Shown: piece by piece, positions 1-6,982 of the stretch
Layout: the number at the start of each line of letters is the position of its first letter
How positions within the stretch are numbered: position 1 is the stretch's first letter
Source of the DNA: Pseudomonadota bacterium
Lineage (GTDB): Bacteria; Myxococcota; Polyangia; Polyangiales; Polyangiaceae
Assembly (NCBI GenBank): GCA_023419055.1
Contig: JAEZYO010000112.1
Coordinates: forward strand, 1 to 11,564
DNA length: 11,564 nucleotides
Direction of reading: 5' to 3'
Position numbers and translations under genes: made by a program
Notes under the pieces: model-generated
What the model was told of the DNA's origin: nothing
Databases searched by the model: none
The model's input: the letters and a program-made list of their open reading frames with translations, nothing else

Positions 1-26
1 CGTCACGAGTCGGGCGCGCGGCTCTC

Positions 27-56
27 CGAAATTCGTGAGTTATCGCTCACCTTTCG
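27..56 (+). terminator. Stem-loop at the 5' edge, possible terminator
   Basis: Two stacked stems are visible: CGAAA (27-31) pairs with TTTCG (52-56) and GTGAG (35-39) pairs with CTCAC (46-50), with a 6-nt loop and a small internal loop. A short T run (GTTTTG) follows some 8 bases later. It could end transcription of a gene lying before the window, or be a regulatory dyad. There is no classic U-tract directly after the stem. Confidence 0.3.
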
Positions 57-360
57 TCGCGGAGTTTTGTGCCGGCACTGATTCGCGCCGCGCGGCGCCG
101 ACGCGGGATTTCCAGCAGCAAATCGCGTCAAATCACCCGTTGCCGAGCTCGCGCCGACTCGCCTCCGGCTCCGCGTCCGCGCATGGAAGCGTCGAGCTCT
201 CGTGGGGTTGCCGGAAAAGATCGCGCTCTCGTGTGCCCTTCGACTCGGGCTTCGGTTCGTCGTCGTACCCGCGTGAGTGGTCGTGGATAAAAACGCAATT
301 CTTGCCGAAAACAGGGCTGGACTGCTCTCGGCGTTTCGAGTCATAAATGCCGAAATCGGG

Positions 361-375
361 TGTGTGCAGCACACA
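361..375. promoter_or_regulatory. 15-bp perfect palindrome, operator-like
   Basis: TGTGTGC and GCACACA form a perfect 7-bp inverted repeat around a single A. The short centre suits a dimeric DNA-binding protein better than an RNA hairpin. It lies about 270 bp upstream of the first barrel gene and just after AT-richer sequence. No regulator is encoded nearby, so its binding protein is unknown. Confidence 0.35.
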
Positions 376-630
376 TGGCCAGAACATCAAGGGATCGCCC
401 ATCCGGCGAGCTCGGCGTTGAAGACGAAGCCGAGAGCCGACGTCATCGGACATCGCCGATGCTCGGGACGCCGATGTTGGTAGAGACGAAACGTTCGCGC
501 GCCTCGGAGACCAGGGTCCGGCGGTCGCGCTCGCACGCTGCCGCGTTGCTCGTCGGTGCTCCCGACTCGGCAACTCGGAGCTCGTGGTGCAGCAGGGCGG
601 AGTCGCTCCGCGCCTCACCCGTCGTACGAA

Positions 631-640
631 GAAAGTAGGT
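631..640 (+). promoter_or_regulatory. Ribosome-binding site of the first barrel gene
   Basis: GAAAGTAGGT ends 4 bases before the ATG at 645 and contains a one-mismatch Shine-Dalgarno core (AGTAGG). The same 10-mer with one change (GAAAGCAGGT) precedes the second barrel gene. Confidence 0.5.
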
Positions 641-644
641 CTGA

Positions 645-2543
645 ATGAAACGCCGTTTCCACCTCTCGGCGGTCCTCGCTGGAGCGAGCCTGGTGCTCGC
701 ACCGGCGGTCACTCGCGCGCAGGCCGCGCCGCCCGCTGGAGGTGACAAGCCCGCCGAGTCCGCGCCGCCCGCGGGTGAAACTCCGCCGCAAGCTCCCGTC
801 GACGCGCCGCCCCCCGGAGCGAATCAGCCGAGCCCGGGCGAGCCGGTGCCGCCCACGGAACCCGCGCCCACGGAACCCGCGCCCACGGAACCCGCGCCCG
901 CGGAACCCGCGCCCGCGGAACCTGCGCCGGAAACGAAAGAGGCCGCCGCAGCAGCGCCCACCGCGGAGGCGTCCGCGGCCGCTCAGGCGAGCGCCGCCAG
1001 AGAGGCAGAGGCTCCCGCGGATGAGCTGCCCGAAGCGGGCTACGTGCCGGGTTACCGGCGCCGTCCGTCGCTCGGCCTTTCGCCGTGGACGCCGCTCGTC
1101 CCCGCGCTGCCTGGCGGGCTCACGTCTCCGCCCGGTGCGCCCGCGCCGAGCGATTCTTGGAACTTCAACTACACGGGGTTCTTCTCCGCGGCGCTCAAGG
1201 CCGCGATCGCGAACCGAACCGGTGAAGCGCGTGAAGGGCAGAGCGACATCGTCTTCAAGACGCCGCCCGTAACGGCCGACTGCTACGGCTGCTTCACCGG
1301 CACCGGGTCGGTGCTCGGCAGCTGGGTGCAGATGACGTTCGAGTACGGCAACCGGACGACCACCGCCCGCACCACCCTCAACACGTACAACCCGACCCGC
1401 GCGTCCTCCTACACCCAGATCAGCACTCAGTACTTCATCGGGGACGCCTACCTCACGTTCCGCGTCCCTCAGATCGACAAGTTCCGCCTCGCCTGGGCCG
1501 TCGGCGCGTTCAACATCAACTACGGCCAGCTCGGCCGTTACAGTAACCTCTACGGCAATACCTTCCTCGGCGGGACGGGCGGCACCGGCGAGTACCTCGC
1601 TGTCGAGTACGATCTCAGCGACACGCTCACGCTGCAGGCCGAGCACGGCTTCTTCGGCACTTACGGTAAGGCACCGATCGGCATCACGGAGAACCAGTCG
1701 AGCGGCTGGGCCGACGCGCAAGATCCGGCACCCTGGACGCAAGTCGCGCGCCTCGGCGTGGTGAAGAGCGGCGAGACCTTGATCCAGGGCGGTCTCGTCT
1801 TCATGTACAACTGGGCGCAGGACGACACGGCGTTCGAGCCCACGGGTGACGACAGGGCGCGCCCTTCGCCGCCGGCGATCCAAGATCAGACCGTCTGGGA
1901 CGACGGGAACCCCAAGGATCCGAGCTTCATGAGCTTCGGCTTCGAATCTCGCGTCCGCGGGCTCTGGTACCACTTCGGTCTCGCCGCGGGCTACGCGAAG
2001 ATCACGGACGCCTGGAACCTCAAGGGAGCAAGGTTCTGGGTCGCCGGCGACGGCGAGATGATGACCAACAACTGGGTCGGCCCCGAGAGCGGCGGCAACG
2101 GCAGCATGTGGGGCGTCGGCACCGAGCTCCAGGTGAGCTGGGGCTCCCTCGTTCGCTTGCCGGAGCCGTTCTACGACGAGGGTTGGAACTTCGTCTCCAC
2201 GCTCGCGGTGCAGGGCGGCGCGGTGAACAGCAAGGCCGACAACCCGGCTCGTGATTTCGGCATGTTCAAGGTCGGCCTCGACAACCGCTACAAGCCGATC
2301 AAATGGCTCGCGGTCGCGCTTCGCGCCGATCGCGTGTCAGCCGACACGAGCGACCCCGACAAGACCTTCTACGTGCTGGCGCCTCGCCTCGAGTTCCAGA
2401 CCAACTGGACCTCGCACGAGGTCATCACGCTCCAATACGCGCACTGGTTCTACGGATCAGAAGCCGCGTACATCAACAACAACACTCAGAATCTCCACCT
2501 CGACACTGACGTCGTCAGTTTCGGGTTCGGGATGTGGTGGTGA
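645..2543 (+). CDS. Outer-membrane beta-barrel protein, first of a tandem paralogous pair
   Basis: The 632-residue protein begins with a basic n-region (MKRRFH), a hydrophobic core and an AQA-type cleavage region near residue 27, so it is predicted to be exported. Residues about 28-130 are a Pro/Ala/Glu-rich low-complexity stretch with five tandem PTEPA/PAEPA units (70-94). From about residue 170 to the end there are alternating aromatic/polar strands, Tyr- and Trp-rich, finishing in GMWW. A C-terminal aromatic residue is typical of barrels inserted by the BAM machinery. The ATG at 645 is supported by the ribosome-binding site and signal peptide. The gene at 2612 is a clear paralogue, sharing LPGGLT, GQSD, W(A/T)QDD, LR(L/Y)PEPF (504-509 here) and LQY..(4)..YG near the end. 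Its place upstream of galK and two pentose genes suggests a porin or sugar-binding barrel, but that is inference. I cannot assign it to a named porin family. Confidence 0.85.
   Translation: MKRRFHLSAVLAGASLVLAPAVTRAQAAPPAGGDKPAESAPPAGETPPQAPVDAPPPGANQPSPGEPVPPTEPAPTEPAPTEPAPAEPAPAEPAPETKEAAAAAPTAEASAAAQASAAREAEAPADELPEAGYVPGYRRRPSLGLSPWTPLVPALPGGLTSPPGAPAPSDSWNFNYTGFFSAALKAAIANRTGEAREGQSDIVFKTPPVTADCYGCFTGTGSVLGSWVQMTFEYGNRTTTARTTLNTYNPTRASSYTQISTQYFIGDAYLTFRVPQIDKFRLAWAVGAFNINYGQLGRYSNLYGNTFLGGTGGTGEYLAVEYDLSDTLTLQAEHGFFGTYGKAPIGITENQSSGWADAQDPAPWTQVARLGVVKSGETLIQGGLVFMYNWAQDDTAFEPTGDDRARPSPPAIQDQTVWDDGNPKDPSFMSFGFESRVRGLWYHFGLAAGYAKITDAWNLKGARFWVAGDGEMMTNNWVGPESGGNGSMWGVGTELQVSWGSLVRLPEPFYDEGWNFVSTLAVQGGAVNSKADNPARDFGMFKVGLDNRYKPIKWLAVALRADRVSADTSDPDKTFYVLAPRLEFQTNWTSHEVITLQYAHWFYGSEAAYINNNTQNLHLDTDVVSFGFGMWW
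852..926 (+). repeat. Five tandem 15-bp repeats encoding PTEPA/PAEPA
   Basis: Units start at 852, 867, 882, 897 and 912. The first three are identical (CCCACGGAACCCGCG). The fourth and fifth carry an A-to-G change turning Thr into Ala, and the fifth has one further silent C-to-T change. The unit is a multiple of three, so copy-number change by slippage would keep the frame. The encoded stretch probably forms an extended periplasmic linker between signal peptide and barrel. Confidence 0.9.
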
Positions 2544-2596
2544 GGCCCATGACCTCCCGAACAAAGGCTTTGGCAATGCTTCCGCTCCTCCGCACA

Positions 2597-2606
2597 GAAA
2601 GCAGGT
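2597..2606 (+). promoter_or_regulatory. Ribosome-binding site fixing the start of the second barrel gene
   Basis: GAAAGCAGGT ends 5 bases before the ATG at 2612 and matches the site of the first barrel gene in 9 of 10 positions. This favours 2612 over the in-frame upstream starts at 2534, 2549 and 2576, which would put 12 to 26 extra residues before the signal peptide. Confidence 0.6.
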
Positions 2607-2611
2607 TTCGA

Positions 2612-4153
2612 ATGACTCGCGGCCTCCCGATCTCGGCGCTCCTCCTGGTGTCGAGCTCCGCGCTCACCGCGCGGGCTCAAGAGACCACGCCTCCGCCGGC
2701 GCTCGGGTTGCCGCCCGCGGCGCCCGAAGCGGCGACGTTACCCGGCGGGCTCACTCCGGCGTTCCACCAGCCGTCGACCGACCCGGGAGAGTGGCGCTTC
2801 GACTTTCACGGTTACATGACCGTGCCGGTGCGCGCGAGCGTCGGGGAACGCACGAACCCGAGCGACGGGCAGAGCGACACGACGTTGCACGCCCCGCCCA
2901 TCGTGCCGGACTACCCCGACAGCTGGAGTTACACGACGGTGGTGCCGCAGCCGTACGTCAAGCTGCTCTTCACGTACGGTAACCCGACCGTCACCGGCAA
3001 CATTTCCATCGAGTCCCGGCAGACGTACACCGGGTCGGCCTACTTCGATCCGCCGGCGAACCCCGGCATCACGGACGCCTTCCTCCACCTCAACTTGCCG
3101 GACGTCGTGAAGAACGCGCGCTTCGACGTGAACATCGGCGCGTTCACGAGCCGCTACGGCGTGATGGGCGAGTACGACGAGGGCCGCTACGGCACCCCGA
3201 TCATCGGCCGCATCAACGGCGTGGGTGAGGTCATCAGCGCGACGTTCGCGTTCGGCGATCTCGCGCTGCTGCTCGAGCAAGGGTTCCAGGGCCTCGCGGA
3301 CAAGCCCCCTGCGGGCATCGTCTCCGACGGTTGGAACGCGTTCGCCGATCCGAACACGGGCGCGAGCTGGGCGAGTCACTGGCACGCCGGCCTCGGCTAC
3401 AAGGGCCTGGCGACGCTCGGGCTCCACTACTTGAACGTCTGGACCCAGGACGACCGCGTCTCCGCGCTGCTGCCTGACGGGCGCATCGACATCCTGGGTG
3501 CGGATCTGCGCCTGACGCTCGGGCACTTCGGGCATTTCTACGTCGCGGGCTCGTACACGAACGCGGACGAAGCGCGCACCGTCGGGCGCGTGGTCGAGGT
3601 GCTGAACACCGACGGTGGGCCGGGCCTCATGAAGAACTACCTCGGCCCGATGAGCGCCGGCACCGGCAAGCTCACGACCTTCGGCGCGCAGTACGACCTC
3701 AGCATCGCCAAGCTCTTGCGCTATCCGGAGCCGTTCGCGGGTGACGCGCCCGACATCGTCGTCAGCTTGTTCGGCATGTTCTCCAAGGTCACGAGTGACG
3801 ACAAGACGCAGGCACCCGACAAGAACGGGGAGCTCTACGGCGTCTACGACGACGTGACGAAGATGAAGTTCGGCGCGGAAGGCGGCTACGCCCTGCTCCC
3901 GTGGCTCGCGGTTGCCGGACGCTACGACCAGGTCGTGCCGAACACGAACGATACCCGCTTGAGCTACGCCGTCATCTCCCCGCGGGTGATCTTTCGCTCC
4001 GGATGGAACGCGCGTGATCAGGTGGTGCTCCAGTACTCGCGCTTCCTCTACGGCCAATTCACCACCGTTCGCAGCGGCTACCCGCCGACCGACGACGTGG
4101 CGATCGTGCCCGATACGGACATGTTCTCGCTCTCCGCGAGCATGTGGTGGTGA
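2612..4153 (+). CDS. Outer-membrane beta-barrel protein, second of a tandem paralogous pair
   Basis: From the ATG at 2612 the protein has 513 residues. It opens with a classic signal peptide (MTRGLP, hydrophobic core, cleavage after ARA or ARAQ near residue 22). A short Pro-rich linker with LPGGLT follows, then a predicted barrel from about residue 60 to the terminal SMWW. It shares with the upstream gene an FNYTGF/FDFHGY-type first strand, GQSD, a GDAYL/TDAFL-type strand, GAF.(3-4).YG, W(A/T)QDD, N(W/Y)(V/L)GP.S.G.G, LR(L/Y)PEPF (369-375 here) and a final LQY-F/WYG strand, so the two arose by duplication. It lacks the long PTEPA linker, which explains most of the size difference. The gap after the first gene is 68 bp with no obvious terminator, so the two are probably co-transcribed. 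Both end in the same 12 bases (ATGTGGTGGTGA). Function is unproven; a sugar or oligosaccharide porin is the natural guess from the genes downstream. Confidence 0.85.
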   Translation: MTRGLPISALLLVSSSALTARAQETTPPPALGLPPAAPEAATLPGGLTPAFHQPSTDPGEWRFDFHGYMTVPVRASVGERTNPSDGQSDTTLHAPPIVPDYPDSWSYTTVVPQPYVKLLFTYGNPTVTGNISIESRQTYTGSAYFDPPANPGITDAFLHLNLPDVVKNARFDVNIGAFTSRYGVMGEYDEGRYGTPIIGRINGVGEVISATFAFGDLALLLEQGFQGLADKPPAGIVSDGWNAFADPNTGASWASHWHAGLGYKGLATLGLHYLNVWTQDDRVSALLPDGRIDILGADLRLTLGHFGHFYVAGSYTNADEARTVGRVVEVLNTDGGPGLMKNYLGPMSAGTGKLTTFGAQYDLSIAKLLRYPEPFAGDAPDIVVSLFGMFSKVTSDDKTQAPDKNGELYGVYDDVTKMKFGAEGGYALLPWLAVAGRYDQVVPNTNDTRLSYAVISPRVIFRSGWNARDQVVLQYSRFLYGQFTTVRSGYPPTDDVAIVPDTDMFSLSASMWW

Positions 4154-4170
4154 CCTGCGGAGTGGTGAAT

Positions 4171-4195
4171 TTCAAGTGCAGACGAGGCACTTGAA
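4171..4195. promoter_or_regulatory. Perfect 9-bp inverted repeat between the barrel pair and galK
   Basis: TTCAAGTGC (4171-4179) is followed by a 7-nt spacer and its exact reverse complement GCACTTGAA (4187-4195). No T-tract follows, and the element ends about 20 bp before the galK start with a -10-like TAAGTT at 4202-4207 between them. It could be an operator for galK, or the stem of a terminator or processing site separating barrel and enzyme messages. It is the strongest inverted repeat I found in the window. Confidence 0.55.
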
Positions 4196-4216
4196 CGACG
4201 CTAAGTTGGGTCGCGC

Positions 4217-5377
4217 TTGGTCGATCTCTCGAAGCTCACGGCAGACTTTCAGTCGCGGTTTCCCGGCGCCGTGCGGATCTTCTCCGCGCCCGGGCGCGTG
4301 AACCTGATCGGTGAGCACACCGACTACAACGACGGCTTCGTGCTGCCGATGGCGATCGAGCGCCGAACGTACGTCGCCGCCGCGGCGCGACCCGATCGGC
4401 GCATCGTCGCGTTCTCGAAGACGCTCGGTTCGTTCGCCGAGGCCGATCTGGACGCTCCTGGTCCGCCCCGGCGCGGCGCGTGGGTCGATTTCGTCGAAGG
4501 CACGGCACAGGCGCTGCGAAAGCGCGGGGTCGACGTGGTGGGGGCGAACCTCCTGGTCGACAGCGACGTCCCGACGGGCGCCGGCGTCTCCGCGTCGGCT
4601 GCGCTCGAGATGTCGGTGGGCCTTTCGCTCTCGGCTCTTTCAGGGCGCGCCGACATCGACCGCGTCGAGCTCGCGCTCGCGGGGCAAGCCGCCGAGCACG
4701 AGTACGTCGGCACGCTGTCGGGCATCATGGACCAGTACATCAGCGCGCTCGGTCAGGCCGGTCACGCGCTTCTCATCGATTGTCGGTCGCTCGAGCCCAC
4801 GCCCGTCCCGATAGCGCTCGAGGGGACGAGCGTCGTGGTGATCGACACTCGGGTCAAACACGATCTTGCCACCAGCGAGTACAACAAGCGCCGCGCCGAG
4901 TGTCACAAGGCGGTCGAGCTCTTGTCCGCGGCCCTGCCTGGGATCCGCGCGCTCCGCGACGTCAGCATCGAGGACTTCGAGCAGCACGCCGAGCTCTTGC
5001 CCTACGTGGTGAAGAAGCGAGCGCGCCACGTGATCCACGAGAACGCGCGCACGCTCGCGGCGGTGAAGGCGCTTCGAAGCGGCGATCTCGCCGAGTTCGG
5101 GCGCTTGATGGTCGAGTCGCACCGCTCGCTCCGCGACGACTACCAGGTGAGCTCACCGGAGCTCGATCTGTCGGTGGAGGCGGCGCTCGGCACGCAGGGC
5201 GTTTACGGTGCTCGCATGACCGGCGGCGGCTTCGGCGGCTGCGCGGTCGCGCTCGTCTCGGACGAGGTGATCCCCGTGCTCGAGGAGAACGTGAAGCAAG
5301 CGTTCCGGCGCCGATCCCTCGGTGACCCCGAGATCTTCGCGACCCGCGCCTGTCCAGGCGCCTGCGAAGAGCTGTAG
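4217..5377 (+). CDS. galK: Galactokinase (GHMP family)
   Basis: This cytoplasmic enzyme phosphorylates alpha-D-galactose with ATP to galactose 1-phosphate, the first committed Leloir step. The 386-residue length is normal (E. coli GalK 382). All family signatures are visible: the galactokinase motif GRVNLIGEHTDY (26-37, with the catalytic Arg at 27), the GHMP ATP loop DVPTGAGVSASAALE (117-131), GIMDQ with the catalytic base Asp172, and the C-terminal GARMTGGGFGGCA motif (about 331-343). The start is TTG at 4217: an in-frame TAA at 4202 rules out a much earlier start, and the N-terminus aligns with the family. No good Shine-Dalgarno precedes it, so translation may be weak or from a very short leader. 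It starts 63 bp after the barrel pair; the isomerase follows after 81 bp. No galT or galE is nearby. Confidence 0.97.
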   Translation: MVDLSKLTADFQSRFPGAVRIFSAPGRVNLIGEHTDYNDGFVLPMAIERRTYVAAAARPDRRIVAFSKTLGSFAEADLDAPGPPRRGAWVDFVEGTAQALRKRGVDVVGANLLVDSDVPTGAGVSASAALEMSVGLSLSALSGRADIDRVELALAGQAAEHEYVGTLSGIMDQYISALGQAGHALLIDCRSLEPTPVPIALEGTSVVVIDTRVKHDLATSEYNKRRAECHKAVELLSAALPGIRALRDVSIEDFEQHAELLPYVVKKRARHVIHENARTLAAVKALRSGDLAEFGRLMVESHRSLRDDYQVSSPELDLSVEAALGTQGVYGARMTGGGFGGCAVALVSDEVIPVLEENVKQAFRRRSLGDPEIFATRACPGACEEL

Positions 5378-5390
5378 GCCCGACGCCTCC

Positions 5391-5419
5391 TTTCCGGTCG
5401 CAAGGGCGGGGTGCTAGAA
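5391..5419 (+). promoter_or_regulatory. Weak candidate promoter before the isomerase gene
   Basis: TTTCCG (5391-5396) and TAGAAG (5414-5419) are spaced by 17 bp, resembling a sigma-70-type promoter with a poor -35 and a fair -10 (four of six). Transcription would begin near 5426, giving a leader of about 30 bases with the strong ribosome-binding site. Such matches arise easily by chance. Confidence 0.25.
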
Positions 5420-5448
5420 GGAGCGTCCATCCGCTCGACCGGCGGACC

Positions 5449-5455
5449 GGAGGTG
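5449..5455 (+). promoter_or_regulatory. Strong ribosome-binding site fixing the isomerase start
   Basis: GGAGGTG lies 3 bases before the ATG at 5459 (5 bases from the GGAGG core). It selects this ATG over the in-frame GTG at 5411, which would add 16 residues of no recognisable character. Confidence 0.8.
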
Positions 5456-5458
5456 TCG

Positions 5459-6982
5459 ATGTCGAAGAAGATCGCCGTGTTCTGGCCGGGCGATGCCCGC
5501 GACGTACCCAATCAGCTCGCGTTCCCGAACGTGCGCGAGGCGACCGCACGCCTCGAGCAGGCGTTGAAGAAGCTTGGTCGCGTTCCGTACCAGGTCGAGG
5601 GCTACCTCTCGAAGCCGCACCACGCGATCGAGAAGCTCGGACCGATCGACGATCCGATGATCGGGGTTTGCGTGCACTGGCTCTACGGGCCTCACACGAC
5701 CGACGGCGTGGTCGGGAAGGACAATCCTCTGTTGCTCGCGAGCAACTTCTCGGGGCGCTGGCCGGGGCTCGTGGGGTTGCTCAACACCGGAGCGTGCCTC
5801 GAGAGCCTGAATCGACCCTTCTCGCGCGCCTGGACCGACGCGGACGACTGGACCGCGGACGAGGTCTTCATGGACCGGCTCTCCGAGTGGTGCACCACCG
5901 GCAAGATCCGCTATCCGGAGGGCGAGATCGCCTATCACGCACCCGTCTCGCCGGCCGCCGCACGGCTCGCGGCGGAAGTAGCGCGCGAGGTGCGCGAGCG
6001 CCGCGTCCTGATCCTCATGCTGGGAGACACCTCCATGGGCATGATCAACGGCTACTTCGGCCCGAGGCTTTTGAACCGCTACGGCTTCACCGAGCACAAG
6101 GTCGATCAGGCGTGGATCATCGATCGCGGCCGCCGCATCGACGAGCGGCGCATCGACGAGGCGCTCGCCTTCGTCGAGCAGAAGGGGCTCACCTTCCACT
6201 GGGGGGAGAAGAACGCGGCGGATTTCGATCGCAACGCGAGCCGCGAGCAGCTCCGCGATTACCTCGCCGTGCTCGACATGGTGAAGGAGTTCAAGGCGGA
6301 CTGTCTCGGCTGGCAGTACCAGCTCGGGCTCATCCCGCTGCGCCCTCCGTCGGACCTCGCCGAGGGCTTGTTCAACTCGACCTGCCGCCCGGAGTCGGAC
6401 GGAGACACGATCGCCTGCGCCACCGAGGCCGATCAGGGCAACGTGATCCCGATGGAGCTCATGAAGCGCTTGCTGAAGCGCAAGGGGCTGCACCAGGCGG
6501 TCATGTTCCACGACGTGCGCTGGGGCGCCGAGCACGAAGGCCGCTTCTTGTGGGTCCTCTTGAACTCGGGCTCGTGCGGCGCGTACGCGTTCAACCACGA
6601 TCCGGACACCCTGAAGGGTGCTCACTCCTACCGGCAGCCGTCGCTCTATTTCCCGACGCCAGGCGGAACCCTCGCGGGTGAGAGCCTGCCCGGCGAGATG
6701 ACCTGGGCCAGGGCGTACATCAAGAACGACGAGCTCTGGATGGACATCGGGCGCGGCGAGGTGGCGAAGCTCCCGCCCGAGGTGCGCGACTCCTGGTGGG
6801 AGGGCACCACGCGCGAGTGGCCGTTCATGGCGGCGGACATGGGGATCGATCGCGACACCCTGATGGCGCACTACCTCTCGAACCACGTCGCGGTCGCCTA
6901 CGGCGACATCTTCGAGGAGATGGTCGCGCTCTCGCAGGAGCTCGGATTCCGGGTGCGGATCCTCGGCAAAACGAGCGGCTGA
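5459..6982 (+). CDS. L-fucose/D-arabinose isomerase-family protein
   Basis: The 507-residue protein is a cytoplasmic aldose-ketose isomerase of the FucI fold family, whose characterised members use a divalent metal (Mn) and convert L-fucose to L-fuculose and D-arabinose to D-ribulose. The C-terminal half matches E. coli FucI locally: [13 protein letters not shown] against VATENDSLN, FHDVR against FADVR, LLNSGSC against LINSGSA, a WARAYI/MTRVNI strand, REWP against STWP, and [10 protein letters not shown] against ANHGVLTIGH. The three FucI metal ligands therefore appear as Glu323, Asp352 and His476. It is shorter than FucI (591), so it belongs to a divergent branch and the substrate is uncertain. 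AraA-type arabinose isomerase is a poor match. Its stop overlaps the kinase start by one base (TGATG), indicating translational coupling. With a D-ribulokinase-type partner, D-arabinose to D-ribulose is the best guess; L-fucose or another aldose is possible. Confidence 0.85.
   Translation: MSKKIAVFWPGDARDVPNQLAFPNVREATARLEQALKKLGRVPYQVEGYLSKPHHAIEKLGPIDDPMIGVCVHWLYGPHTTDGVVGKDNPLLLASNFSGRWPGLVGLLNTGACLESLNRPFSRAWTDADDWTADEVFMDRLSEWCTTGKIRYPEGEIAYHAPVSPAAARLAAEVAREVRERRVLILMLGDTSMGMINGYFGPRLLNRYGFTEHKVDQAWIIDRGRRIDERRIDEALAFVEQKGLTFHWGEKNAADFDRNASREQLRDYLAVLDMVKEFKADCLGWQYQLGLIPLRPPSDLAEGLFNSTCRPESDGDTIACATEADQGNVIPMELMKRLLKRKGLHQAVMFHDVRWGAEHEGRFLWVLLNSGSCGAYAFNHDPDTLKGAHSYRQPSLYFPTPGGTLAGESLPGEMTWARAYIKNDELWMDIGRGEVAKLPPEVRDSWWEGTTREWPFMAADMGIDRDTLMAHYLSNHVAVAYGDIFEEMVALSQELGFRVRILGKTSG

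Larger units (their letters stand above)
1..644. other. Non-coding region upstream of the first barrel gene
   Basis: No convincing gene is present on either strand. The open frames here are short, arginine- and serine-rich and out of phase with any recognisable family, as expected of random frames in GC-rich DNA. AT-richer patches lie near 285-320 and 340-358. The region holds a stem-loop (27-56), a 15-bp palindrome (361-375), a cluster of CATCGG/CCGATG elements (444-476) and the ribosome-binding site of the gene at 645. I found no strong -35/-10 pair, so the promoter position is unknown. The length allows a long leader or an upstream regulatory region. Confidence 0.55.

Noticed and set aside
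133..702. Minus-strand gene in the upstream region
   Set aside because: The 189-residue frame has no signal, domain or ribosome-binding site and is compositionally random.
615..1973. 452-residue open frame on the minus strand with RGRGF repeats
   Set aside because: It is the mirror of the first barrel gene. The repeats come from the 15-bp array, there is no recognisable domain, and the + strand protein has a signal peptide and a paralogue.
2534..2611. Upstream start overlapping the first barrel stop
   Set aside because: It would put 26 residues before a complete signal peptide and ignore the good ribosome-binding site at 2597-2606.
2738..4057. 439-residue open frame on the minus strand
   Set aside because: Arg/Val/Glu-rich composition typical of the reverse strand of GC-rich genes, overlapping the well-supported second barrel gene.
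5411..5458. GTG start for the isomerase
   Set aside because: GGAGGTG directly before the ATG at 5459 is far better, and the extra 16 residues are not family-like.
5414..6886. 490-residue open frame on the minus strand
   Set aside because: It lies wholly opposite the isomerase gene, which has conserved catalytic residues; the reverse product matches no family.
5459..6982. Call of L-arabinose isomerase (AraA)
   Set aside because: The visible motifs ATExD, FHDVR, LNSGS and NH match FucI, not AraA.
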